Below the pieces are notes generated by a model. The model was not told the origin of the DNA. It was given only the letters and a program-made list of their open reading frames with translations, and did no database searches. From positions 91,438 through 155,437 of the forward strand of contig JAFQJH010000016.1 of assembly GCA_017415025.1 (NCBI GenBank): a stretch of DNA of 64,000 bases, written 5' to 3'. This DNA comes from Clostridia bacterium (GTDB lineage: Bacteria; Bacillota; Clostridia; Oscillospirales; Acutalibacteraceae). The stretch's first letter is position 1; every line of letters starts with the position of its first letter. Shown here in pieces: positions 1-7,771 of this stretch. A program made the translations under genes and the position numbers.

Positions 1-1103
1 AGCTCGTTGACCTTGCAAAGGAAAATTATATGGAATTTGCCTTCTGCATCGCACCGGGACTTTCGATGAAATATTCCTCCGAAGAAGAGTTCGAGACTCT
101 TATGAAAAAAACTCAACAGCTCTATTCAATCGGTATCCGCTCATTCGGGCTTTTGCTTGATGATATTGACGAGGAGCTTTTCTACGATGAGGACAAGGCC
201 CTCTACGGCGAGACGGTCAACGCACATATTGCACTTGTCGGCAGATATTACGAAACGCTTCTTGCCCTCGACAAAGAGGTAAAGCTTACTGTCTGCCCGA
301 CACTTTACAACGGTATCGGAAACGAATATTACATATCCAAGCTCGGCAAGAGTATTTCACCGCAGATTTCACTTTTCTGGACAGGCAGAGACATCTGCTC
401 GCGCGAGCTGACAAGCCGCGAGGCACGCGACTTTATTGACGGAACAAGCCACAAGCCGCTTTATTGGGATAATTATCCCGTCAATGATATGGCGATGTTC
501 AACGAGATGCATATTTCTCCGATTATCAACCGTGACCCCGATTTGTGGAAGTATTCCGAGGGAATTATCGCAAACTGTATGGAATATGCCGAGTGCTCGA
601 AAATTCCTCTCATAACCTTTGCCGATTACCTCTGGGACAGCGAGAATTACAATCCCGATAAGTCGTGGGAGAATGCAATACGTCAGGTTGTGGGCGAGGA
701 TGCCGAAAAGTTCATTGTTTTTGCGGATAATCTCTATATTTCCTGCCTCAAGGACGTGCCGTCAAAAAGAATGAAGAAGCATTTTGCGTCAGTGCTTGAC
801 CTGCTTAAAAACGGTGAAAGCGAGAAAGCAATAACCCTTGCGGAGGAATATATTGCGAAAATGAATGAAGCGAGAGAATATCTCAAAAGAGACCTTCCAA
901 TCTGCAACGAGCTTGCAAGGTGGGCGGAGAAATTCTCCGTTGCCTGCGATATGTTTGAAAAGCTGATGGAAGTTCTGAAGAATAAAACGGAAGAAAACGT
1001 AAAAGAGCTTTACGCGATAATTGACAAATACGATTCAATGCCCGTAAAAATCGCAGAAGAAATGAATATAAAGCTCTTCCTCCCTACGATGTTCGGAATA
1101 TAA
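1..1103 (+). CDS. GH84 beta-N-acetylglucosaminidase (hyaluronidase/O-GlcNAcase type), 5' end cut by window
   Basis: The frame is open from base 3 to the stop, so the gene starts upstream and only its C-terminal 366 or so codons are present. The motif LLLDDID (bases about 150-170) matches the Asp-Asp catalytic pair used by family GH84 in substrate-assisted cleavage of terminal N-acetylglucosamine. LFWTGRDI and YWDNYPVND farther on are also typical of the family's (beta/alpha)8 domain. The last 120 residues are helical, like the domain after the GH84 barrel. Secretion cannot be judged because the N-terminus is missing. A GH3 hexosaminidase lies 4 kb downstream, consistent with use of amino-sugar glycans. 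Confidence 0.85.
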   Translation, partial: LVDLAKENYMEFAFCIAPGLSMKYSSEEEFETLMKKTQQLYSIGIRSFGLLLDDIDEELFYDEDKALYGETVNAHIALVGRYYETLLALDKEVKLTVCPTLYNGIGNEYYISKLGKSISPQISLFWTGRDICSRELTSREARDFIDGTSHKPLYWDNYPVNDMAMFNEMHISPIINRDPDLWKYSEGIIANCMEYAECSKIPLITFADYLWDSENYNPDKSWENAIRQVVGEDAEKFIVFADNLYISCLKDVPSKRMKKHFASVLDLLKNGESEKAITLAEEYIAKMNEAREYLKRDLPICNELARWAEKFSVACDMFEKLMEVLKNKTEENVKELYAIIDKYDSMPVKIAEEMNIKLFLPTMFGI

Positions 1104-1147
1104 AACGAAATGCGATAGAAATCCTTTAAGGTTTTCTACCGCATTTT

Positions 1148-2059
1148 TTATCTGAATTTTTCAACATCCTCAACCGTCGGCATGGATGCGTCTGCGCCCA
1201 TACGGCTGACGGCGATTGCTCCTGCTTTGTTGCCCATATCACAGGCGGCGAAAATATCACCGCTTCGCTTATATTCAAGTGCGAGTGCGGCGGTGAAGCT
1301 GTCGCCCGCGGCGGTCGTGTCAACAACGTTTGTTTTGTAAGTCGGCATTATTTTAAGGCTTTCTCCGTCATACACCGAACAGCCTCTTTCACCGAGCTTG
1401 AGAACAACAAACTGCGCCTTACTTCTTTTTTTGAGGATTTCCGAAGCCTTCAGTATGCTGTCCCCGTCATCAGGGGAGATGCCGGTCAGTGCCTTTGTTT
1501 CGCTTTCATTGGGGGAGATAATCGTTGCGCCCTGCATCTCTTCAAGCGCAAAGTTCTTCGCGGGACCGCAATCAATAACGGTTGTTATACCTTTTTCAAT
1601 TGCGCGGTTGACACATTTTATAACAACCTCTTCTCTTGTTTCAAACTGAACAAGAAGCAGGTCGAGATTTTCGTCAATACAGTCCGCGGCTTCATCGGGG
1701 TCAATTTCTGCATTGGCACCTTCGTATACAACAATTCTGTTTCTGCCCTCACCGTCGATTATGATTGCGGCAAGTCCTGTCTGTGTGCCGTTTGTTGCAA
1801 CGCCCGAAAAGTCAATCCCGTTTTTTTTAAGGTTTTCCAGGAGTCTTCTGCCGTTTGCATCATCGGCAACCTTGCCTATCATTTTCGTCTGTGCGCCGAG
1901 CCGGGCAAGTCCCGTTGCCTGATTCGCACCCTTGCCTCCGCAAGCATAACCGTAGTTTGTGCCGAGTACATTTTCACCTACATCGGGCACCTTTTCCATA
2001 TTCAGTACGATGTCCATATTGATACTGCCGACTACTGCGGCACGAATATTCTTATACAT
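1148..2059 (-). CDS. rbsK: PfkB-family sugar kinase, ribokinase-like
   Basis: ATP-dependent carbohydrate kinase of the ribokinase/PfkB fold, about 303 residues. The glycine-rich substrate motif GGKGANQATGLARLG is near the N-terminus and the C-terminal signature DTTAAGDSF contains the catalytic Asp and anion hole. I chose the ATG at 2059 (MYKNIRAAVVGS), one base after the stop of the upstream epimerase; an upstream start would overlap that gene and adds an atypical leader. The pair forms a two-gene operon on the minus strand. Ribose is the usual substrate, but the AlsE-like partner makes allose or allulose possible. Substrate is inference; fold and reaction are secure. Confidence 0.85.
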   Translation of the reverse strand: MYKNIRAAVVGSINMDIVLNMEKVPDVGENVLGTNYGYACGGKGANQATGLARLGAQTKMIGKVADDANGRRLLENLKKNGIDFSGVATNGTQTGLAAIIIDGEGRNRIVVYEGANAEIDPDEAADCIDENLDLLLVQFETREEVVIKCVNRAIEKGITTVIDCGPAKNFALEEMQGATIISPNESETKALTGISPDDGDSILKASEILKKRSKAQFVVLKLGERGCSVYDGESLKIMPTYKTNVVDTTAAGDSFTAALALEYKRSGDIFAACDMGNKAGAIAVSRMGADASMPTVEDVEKFR

Positions 2060-2060
2060 A

Positions 2061-2723
2061 TCACAGCACCGCACGGAAAGCATTTGCCGATTCCGTCATA
2101 TCCTTATCTTTAATAAACAGACTGCTTGTACCGAGGACGAAAATATCTGCTCCGCACTTGCTCATTTTTGCGCCGTTTTCGGGGCTGATGTTGCCGTCAA
2201 CCTCAATGGGGATATTGCGGAAGCCTTTTTCGTCAAGGAAGGCGCGCGTCTTTCTGACCTTGTCGCCTGCGCCTGCAAAAATCTTCTGACCTGCAAAGCC
2301 CGGGCTGACCGTCATAACAAGTGCCATATCCATATAGTCGAGCAGATGCTCAAAGCATTCAACGGGTGTCTGCGGATTTATCGCAAGACCCGATTTACAG
2401 CCCTTCTCACGGATTTTTGCGAGCGTGCGCTGTGCGTGGAGGTCACCTTCATAATGAATGCAAAGGTAATCGTCTTTTCCGAGATTCATAAGGTCAAGGA
2501 ACTGAGTGGGATTATTGACCATCATATGCACGTCGAGGGGGATATCGGTAATTTTTTTGACCGCATTTATGAAATCAAAGCCGAGTGTGATGTTCGGCAC
2601 GAAGCTGCCGTCCATAATATCAACGTGAAGGTAGTCAATGCCTGCTTTTTCAAGCTCACGAATGGAGTTTTCCATATTCATCAGGTCTGCACACATAACG
2701 GATGCAGAAAGAAGCTTACTCAT
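2061..2723 (-). CDS. Ribulose-phosphate 3-epimerase family (Rpe or AlsE-like)
   Basis: 220-residue TIM barrel that epimerises C3 of a ketose phosphate using a divalent metal. Motifs: YLHVDIMDGSFVPN (metal His/Asp), DVHMM, and EVDGN (second catalytic Asp). The phosphate-side segment reads VMTVSPGFAGQ and the C-terminal loop VLGTSSLF. Classical Rpe enzymes usually read MSVNPGFGGQ and GS(A/S)-F. The GFAGQ and GTS-LF forms resemble D-allulose-6-phosphate 3-epimerase (AlsE), so the substrate is uncertain. It is first gene of the operon with the sugar kinase. A promoter (TTGATT, 16 bases, TACAAT) lies just upstream. Confidence 0.85.
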   Translation of the reverse strand: MSKLLSASVMCADLMNMENSIRELEKAGIDYLHVDIMDGSFVPNITLGFDFINAVKKITDIPLDVHMMVNNPTQFLDLMNLGKDDYLCIHYEGDLHAQRTLAKIREKGCKSGLAINPQTPVECFEHLLDYMDMALVMTVSPGFAGQKIFAGAGDKVRKTRAFLDEKGFRNIPIEVDGNISPENGAKMSKCGADIFVLGTSSLFIKDKDMTESANAFRAVL

Positions 2724-2745
2724 ACTATCAGTCCTTTCTGCGTTT

Positions 2746-2773
2746 ATTGTACCATTTTTACAAACAAAATCAA
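2746..2773 (-). promoter_or_regulatory. SigA-type promoter for epimerase-kinase operon
   Basis: On the minus strand TTGATT (2773-2768) and TACAAT (2751-2746) are separated by 16 bases, about 25 bases before the epimerase ATG. Confidence 0.6.
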
Positions 2774-2856
2774 GACAATTTATAACATTGCCGTATCGAC
2801 AAAAACGAAAAAGTATGTTAAACTGAAAAAGTATAAATTTCCAAGGATGGTGTATT

Positions 2857-5034
2857 ATGAAAAAACCTACATTTTACCTCGGTGAATTCACCCAGCGCGA
2901 TAAAATTTTTATTACAGCAGATAACGGTATTGACGTTGAAAATGTGAATTCCGTTGCGTTCGACGGTGAAACACTCTATATCACACAGCCCGATTGCCTC
3001 GTTGAATATGCGGACGGCAATGTAAAGAGAATTTCTGCTTCTGTCTCAAAGCTCTTCACGAGACAGGGCAAGCTTTATGCGGCTGTCGGTAATGCCCTTG
3101 CTGAAATCAAGAAGGGTAAAATCAAAAAAATAAAGGAGTTTGATTCTCCTGTTGTTGATATCTCCGTTGCGCTCGACAAGTCGGTATGGCTTATTACCGA
3201 AACAGAGCTTTTCCTTATGCAGGGCGACGAATTTACAAAAATCGTTGACCTTCCCGAAGAGACAATCTGTCTTGCCGCACTTGATAATAAAGCAAGATTT
3301 GCGGAAACGGTTTACATCGGCTCGACGGCAGAGGGTCTTCTTTCAATGAAGGGAAAGCGCCGCCATTGGTCAGAGCTTCTTCCAGATATCACGGGCGTGC
3401 TTTCAAAGAAAATCAACTGTATTCAGATTGATGCTCTCGGTCACCTCTGGGTTGGCTCGGATGAGGGACTCAATATATATGACGGCAGAAGCTATTGGCT
3501 CAACGGCAACGACTTCTATTCAGTTCCCGACGGAGCTGTCAATGATATGTTCTTTGCCGCAGACGGTAAAAAGTATTTTGCAACAGATACAGGTATCATT
3601 ACTCTTATCGAAGGTAAGATTTCCTATTATTCATACGGCGCATGGCTTATGCATCCGACAGTAACCAAGATTACCGTTTCTGACAAGGGCACAATCGCCG
3701 CCGTAACTCCTAGAGGTATCAGCCTTATTACTGCCAAGGAAATGACTCTCGGCGAAAAGGCAGGTCTTATTGACAAGCTCAACGAAAAGTATTTCGTCAG
3801 AAACGAGGGTTATCACGTTGACAGAGTGCTTCGTAAGTACGGCGACCTCGATTCGGGTGTGCTTCTCAACTCCGACAATGACGGTCTTTTCACGGGACTT
3901 TACTGCGCCAGCCAGTGCTTCCGCTACAAGGTAACGGGCGATGCACAGGCAAAGGCTAACGCAAAGCAGGCTGTTGAAGCTATGATAAAGCTCACAGAGG
4001 TTACGGGCAGAGAGGGCTTTACCGCTCGTGCAACACGCTATTCACACGAAGAAAACTTCGGCACGGGCAACCGCGAGGAGTGGCATATCTGCGAGGATAA
4101 TCCCGACTGTGAATGGCTCGGCGAGACTTCGAGCGACGAGATGACAGGTCACTATTTTGCATACGGTATCTATTATGACCTTGTTGCAGATAAGAAGGAA
4201 AAGAAAAAGATTGCCGAGGTTGTCAAGAAAATTACTGACCATATCATCGACCACAACTTCCACCTCACCGATGTTGACGGCATCCCGACAACGTGGGCAA
4301 ATTGGGAGCCCGACCTTCTTAATAACGACGACAGATGGTATTACGAGCGCGGCACAAATTCGCTCGAAATTCTTTCCTTCCTTAAGACTACGTATCACGT
4401 AACGGGCGATGAAAAGTATGAGAAGGTTTATGAGATGCTTATCAGAAAGCATCATTATGCAATGAACTGTATTCAGTACAAGTGTGAGGACGGTCATATT
4501 GCACACATCGACGACCAGCTCGATTTTGTAAATATTTATCCGCTTCTTGTTTACACAGACAATGAGGCTCATAAGGCAATTTACGAAATGGGTCTGACTC
4601 ACCACTGGGCTTACGAGAGAGTTGAGCGTTCACCGTTCTTCAACATCGTTTACGGTGCACTCACGAATAACTATTGCGATATTGAAGAGGCTGCAAAGTC
4701 ACTCTCGGAAATGAATCTTGATTTTGTAAGATGGCCTGTATACAACAGCTACCGTAAGGATATCGTATGGGATACGGAGCAGGAGGCATCAGGCGTTCCC
4801 GCACAGCTCAAGTATCCCGTTGAGTATTGGTCAAGACTCCTCGTCAACTATGACGGCAATCAGTTCATCTGTGACTCGGGTGCCGAGGAGTTTGTTTCAA
4901 TCAATACAAAGCGCACAAACAAGACGAGCACTCTTCCCGGCTTCGCGGGCGCAAATGCAATGAGATGTTCAATGCCCTATGTCTTCCTTCTTCCGTATTG
5001 GATGGGAAGATACTACGGCTTGCTCGGTGATTAA
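2857..5034 (+). CDS. Beta-propeller plus alpha/alpha-barrel protein, unknown activity
   Basis: 725 residues with two parts. Residues about 1-310 are beta-rich with repeated blades; one, HLWVGSDEGLNIYDG near residue 195, matches the 'two-component regulator propeller' repeat. Residues about 318-725 are helical, with aromatic and acidic clusters (ERGTNSLEIL, AHIDDQLDFVNIYPLL, YWMGRYYG) that suggest an (alpha/alpha)6 toroid of the kind found in glycosidases, lyases and epimerases. No signal peptide or membrane segment is seen, so it is probably cytoplasmic. The ATG follows AAGGATGG. It is divergent from the epimerase-kinase operon and sits among amino-sugar glycosidases, so glycan metabolism is plausible. 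No specific family was recognised. Confidence 0.8.
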   Translation: MKKPTFYLGEFTQRDKIFITADNGIDVENVNSVAFDGETLYITQPDCLVEYADGNVKRISASVSKLFTRQGKLYAAVGNALAEIKKGKIKKIKEFDSPVVDISVALDKSVWLITETELFLMQGDEFTKIVDLPEETICLAALDNKARFAETVYIGSTAEGLLSMKGKRRHWSELLPDITGVLSKKINCIQIDALGHLWVGSDEGLNIYDGRSYWLNGNDFYSVPDGAVNDMFFAADGKKYFATDTGIITLIEGKISYYSYGAWLMHPTVTKITVSDKGTIAAVTPRGISLITAKEMTLGEKAGLIDKLNEKYFVRNEGYHVDRVLRKYGDLDSGVLLNSDNDGLFTGLYCASQCFRYKVTGDAQAKANAKQAVEAMIKLTEVTGREGFTARATRYSHEENFGTGNREEWHICEDNPDCEWLGETSSDEMTGHYFAYGIYYDLVADKKEKKKIAEVVKKITDHIIDHNFHLTDVDGIPTTWANWEPDLLNNDDRWYYERGTNSLEILSFLKTTYHVTGDEKYEKVYEMLIRKHHYAMNCIQYKCEDGHIAHIDDQLDFVNIYPLLVYTDNEAHKAIYEMGLTHHWAYERVERSPFFNIVYGALTNNYCDIEEAAKSLSEMNLDFVRWPVYNSYRKDIVWDTEQEASGVPAQLKYPVEYWSRLLVNYDGNQFICDSGAEEFVSINTKRTNKTSTLPGFAGANAMRCSMPYVFLLPYWMGRYYGLLGD

Positions 5035-5050
5035 TATTTAAAATTCAGTT

Positions 5051-5086
5051 AAAACCTTCGCTTGAATATGAGCGAAGGTTTTTTCT
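5051..5086 (+). terminator. Intrinsic terminator after the propeller gene
   Basis: Stem AAAACCTTCGCT / AGCGAAGGTTTT with an eight-base loop, followed by a T run. Confidence 0.85.
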
Positions 5087-5092
5087 GTATAC

Positions 5093-5121
5093 TTGATTAG
5101 TTTGGTTGTTTATTATATAAT
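5093..5121 (+). promoter_or_regulatory. SigA-type promoter for GH3 gene
   Basis: TTGATT (5093-5098), 17-base spacer, TATAAT (5116-5121), 36 bases before the ATG. Confidence 0.75.
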
Positions 5122-5157
5122 TTTAAAAAATGAAAATACAAAAAGAAGGAATAAAAA

Positions 5158-7074
5158 ATGCAAACGCTCATTCCGACTATATTATTAATAATATCCATAC
5201 TTTTGCAGTGGGTATCTATGTTCATTACGGATTCGGTTGAAAGCATTGTCAAAAGTATGTCCCTGCAGGATAAGGTAACTCAGATGCTTATGGTGGATTT
5301 CAGATATTGGGATGAGAATACATCCGACAATGTTGCACAAAAAGGTCTGACGATTATGAACAGCCAGGTGCGTGAGATAATCGAGGACTACAATTTTGGT
5401 GCGGTTATTTATTTTGCACAGAACCTTACGGGAACTGAACAGGCATATAATCTGACATATCAGATGCAGACTGCAGCACGAAAGAACGGCGGAATACCGA
5501 TGATTATCTGTACCGACCAGGAGGGCGGCTCGGTCTATCGTCTGGGAAGCGGTACGGCTTTGCCCGGTAATATGGCGCTCGGTGCGACGGGGAATACCGA
5601 ATATGCACGTATGGCAGGACAGATTATTGGCAGTGAGCTGAGTGTTCTCGGAATAAACACGAATCTTGCGCCCGTTGTTGATGTTAATAATAACGCAAAT
5701 AATCCTGTTATAGGATTGCGTTCCTACGGCGATGATCCCGTTGCAATAGGAAATATGGCCTCTGCCGCAATAGAGGGGATGAAGGAGTACGGTGTTATCG
5801 GCTGTGCAAAGCATTTTCCGGGTCACGGCGATACCGCAACGGATTCCCACTATGGCTTGCCGATTGTTGATAAATCCTTGTCGGCTCTTCAAAGCTGTGA
5901 GCTGAAGCCCTTTGAAATTTCAATCGAACACGGCGTTGATATGATAATGACCGCCCACATTCTTTATCCTCAGCTTGAAAAGGATAAAATAGTTTCCGAA
6001 AAGACGGGCAAGGCAGAATCCTTACCTGCAACAATGTCGGATGACATAATAACGGGATTGCTCAAGGAGCAGATGGGCTTTGACGGGATTGTTGTAACCG
6101 ATGCGATGAATATGGCAGGTGTTACGGATAAGTGGGGCCCTGTTGAAGCGGTCGTAAATTCAATCAAAGCGGGTGTTGATATGATTTGTATGCCCTGTGA
6201 ATTGAGCTGTCTCAAGGATGTTAAAACTCTTGATAAAATAATCAACGGTGTAGTTTCGGCGATCAACAGCGGAGAAATACCGATGTCACGGATTGACGAT
6301 GCGGTAAGAAGAATTATACGGGTTAAATTCAATAACGGTATACTTGCAAAAGATGTTGATTATTATTCCTTGGCAGAAGCAAAAAGTATAGTCGGCTGTG
6401 AGGAAAACCGAAATAAGGAACGCGAAATTGCTGCGGCGGCGGTAACGGTAGTTCAGAACAGCAACAATACTCTTCCGCTTAAAATGAGTAAAACGAGTAA
6501 GGTGCTGATGTTTGTTCCTTATAACAATGAAAAAGGCCAGATGATTATGGGCTGGAACCGTGCGAAAAATGCAGGTCTTATTCCCGACGGTGCACAGGTA
6601 GAGGTTGTTCGTTTTGACAGTTCCACAACGCTGAATACGTATAAAAGCAAAATTCAATGGGCGGATACGCTGATTTTCAATTCCGAAATAACAAAAGCAT
6701 CAAAGATGAACGGTGGAAGCTGGGAGTCAAAATACATACTTACCGTTATAGATTATGCCGAAAGTCTCGGAAAGACAACGGTGGTGCAATCAGTTGATAA
6801 GCCTTATGACGTCCAATCATACAAAAAAGCGGATGCAGTTATAGCGGTATATGGCTGCAAAGGTTCGACGGTTGACCCGACACAGGCACTTACAGGCGGG
6901 GTAACGGGCTCGGAAAGTGCATACGGACCGAATATTATTGCAGGTATAGAAGTGATGTTCGGTGTGTTCTCGGCGCAAGGTAAACTGCCTGTTAATATAC
7001 CGCAGTATAAAAACGGCACGTATACAAATTCGTCAGCTTACCCGCGCGGTTACGGATTAACCTACGGAGAGTAA
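5158..7074 (+). CDS. nagZ: GH3 beta-N-acetylhexosaminidase (NagZ-like), membrane-anchored or secreted
   Basis: 638-residue family 3 glycoside hydrolase. Residues 1-22 form a hydrophobic segment that would act as signal or membrane anchor. The NagZ-type hallmark KHFPGHGDTATDSHYGLP lies at about 218-235; its Asp/His pair on the mobile loop is the acid/base of bacterial N-acetylglucosaminidases in this family. The nucleophile Asp is in VVTDAMNMAG at about 311-320. Residues about 420-638 form the second alpha/beta sandwich domain common in Firmicutes enzymes. Likely substrate is terminal GlcNAc from peptidoglycan or host glycans. It has its own promoter and follows a terminator, so it is probably monocistronic. 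Confidence 0.9.
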   Translation: MQTLIPTILLIISILLQWVSMFITDSVESIVKSMSLQDKVTQMLMVDFRYWDENTSDNVAQKGLTIMNSQVREIIEDYNFGAVIYFAQNLTGTEQAYNLTYQMQTAARKNGGIPMIICTDQEGGSVYRLGSGTALPGNMALGATGNTEYARMAGQIIGSELSVLGINTNLAPVVDVNNNANNPVIGLRSYGDDPVAIGNMASAAIEGMKEYGVIGCAKHFPGHGDTATDSHYGLPIVDKSLSALQSCELKPFEISIEHGVDMIMTAHILYPQLEKDKIVSEKTGKAESLPATMSDDIITGLLKEQMGFDGIVVTDAMNMAGVTDKWGPVEAVVNSIKAGVDMICMPCELSCLKDVKTLDKIINGVVSAINSGEIPMSRIDDAVRRIIRVKFNNGILAKDVDYYSLAEAKSIVGCEENRNKEREIAAAAVTVVQNSNNTLPLKMSKTSKVLMFVPYNNEKGQMIMGWNRAKNAGLIPDGAQVEVVRFDSSTTLNTYKSKIQWADTLIFNSEITKASKMNGGSWESKYILTVIDYAESLGKTTVVQSVDKPYDVQSYKKADAVIAVYGCKGSTVDPTQALTGGVTGSESAYGPNIIAGIEVMFGVFSAQGKLPVNIPQYKNGTYTNSSAYPRGYGLTYGE

Positions 7075-7092
7075 TACACTGCAATAAAAAAG

Positions 7093-7128
7093 CCCCCTAT
7101 GGTAACATTAATGAACTACCATAGGGGG
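7093..7128 (-). terminator. Perfect 12-bp hairpin with T run on the minus strand
   Basis: CCCCCTATGGTA (7093-7104) and TACCATAGGGGG (7117-7128) form a perfect inverted repeat with a 12-base loop. Read on the minus strand it is followed by CTTTTTTATTG, so it can act as a terminator facing the GH3 gene. It may alternatively be the end of a decayed mobile element, because no minus-strand gene immediately precedes it. Confidence 0.55.
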
Positions 7129-7135
7129 AATTCTA

Positions 7136-7335
7136 ATGTTCAGAAGTTATCGACACATAGTGGATTATGAGAGAATTACTATGCACATCTTGATATTAAG
7201 AGAAAAAACAATATTGCAAACTCGTTGTCAAATTCATTTGTCTTCTAATCGGTTAGAAAAAGCGTTAGAAAAACTGAAAAAGACAAAAAGAAAAAACCTC
7301 AATACACAACGGAAACCGTTATATATCAAGGTTTT
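7136..7335 (+). pseudogene. Possible relic of a transposase-like HTH gene
   Basis: A short open stretch starts with FRSYRHIVDYERI and later has a Lys/Arg-rich helix (LEKALEKLKKTKRK). The opening resembles the N-terminus of small IS-type HTH proteins, but the similarity stops within about 15 residues. The frame then runs into the tRNA-tail-like repeat at 7339. Nothing here looks like an intact protein. I regard it as a possible decayed insertion-sequence fragment starting right after the hairpin at 7093-7128, with low confidence. Confidence 0.25.
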
Positions 7336-7338
7336 AAC

Positions 7339-7494
7339 TTGGCGTGCTACAAGGGATACACCTGCTTGCGCAGGTTGCGTCCTCGGCGACCGTCGCGATG
7401 CGACAGTACCCGCCTCAGACTTCGGAGCTGAAAACAGTTCAATGAACTGTTTTCTTGACGCTCCTCACCCCCTCGGGCTTCGAACCCCTTGCAA
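7339..7494. repeat. tRNA-tail-like repeat element with internal palindrome
   Basis: Bases 7339-7357 match 18 of 19 bases of the 3' end of the neighbouring tRNA-Arg gene as written on the plus strand (7543-7561). The right end (7479-7493) carries an inverted tRNA T-arm-like stretch. Between them lie short hairpins, including a perfect 23-base palindrome at 7431-7453 (AAAACAGTTC, A, and its complement). Together these suggest a small non-coding element or attachment-site scar rather than a gene. The stretch 7075-7546 contains no convincing intact gene. Confidence 0.5.
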
Positions 7495-7499
7495 AATAT

Positions 7500-7544
7500 A
7501 AAAAATAAAAGAACAGGCAACACAGAAGTGTTTCCTGTTCTTTT
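7500..7544 (-). terminator. Terminator of tRNA-Arg
   Basis: On the minus strand AAAGAACAGG-AACAC pairs with GTGTT-CCTGTTCTTT around an AGAA-type loop (one mismatch), followed by TTTATTTTTTATA. It directly follows the tRNA CCA end. Confidence 0.8.
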
Positions 7545-7620
7545 GGCGTGCTGCAAGGGATTCGAACCCCTGACCTTTTGGTTCGTAGCCAAACACTCTA
7601 TCCAGCTGAGCTAGCAGCAC
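7544..7620 (-). tRNA. tRNA-Arg (anticodon ACG), CCA encoded
   Basis: The reverse complement folds as a full cloverleaf. The acceptor GTGCTGC pairs with GCAGCAC and is followed by G and CCA. The D arm contains AGCTCAGCTGGATAGAGT. The anticodon stem is TTTGG/CCAAA around CTACGAA, giving anticodon ACG (decodes CGU and, after A34 to inosine editing, CGC/CGA). The T arm is AGGGG-TTCGAAT-CCCTT. Length is 77 with CCA. A SigA-type promoter and a terminator flank it. Confidence 0.95.
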
Positions 7621-7638
7621 ATTTCTTAATGCTAGAGC

Positions 7639-7667
7639 ATTATATCACCCTATTTATTAAAAATCAA
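7639..7667 (-). promoter_or_regulatory. Promoter of tRNA-Arg
   Basis: Minus strand TTGATT (7667-7662), 17 bases, TATAAT (7644-7639), 19 bases before the tRNA 5' end. Confidence 0.8.
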
Positions 7668-7714
7668 GTCTTTTTTGAAACTTTTTTAAAAAATATTATT
7701 TTAACTTTTCTGTA

Positions 7715-7743
7715 TTGAATTTTTCTTACACTTTCTATATAAT
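7715..7743 (+). promoter_or_regulatory. SigA-type promoter for the sugar-isomerase pair
   Basis: TTGAAT (7715-7720), 17 bases, TATAAT (7738-7743), then AAGGGAG as ribosome site before the ATG at 7772. Confidence 0.75.
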
Positions 7744-7771
7744 ATAAAAAAACGCAAAGGGAGCGATTCTT

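Noticed and set aside
1959-2885. 308-residue plus-strand frame
   Set aside because: Antisense to the kinase and epimerase, whose catalytic motifs are intact; no ribosome site and no domain.
7347-7592. Small minus-strand protein overlapping the tRNA
   Set aside because: Reads through the tRNA-Arg gene and its terminator; a typical tRNA-tail artefact.
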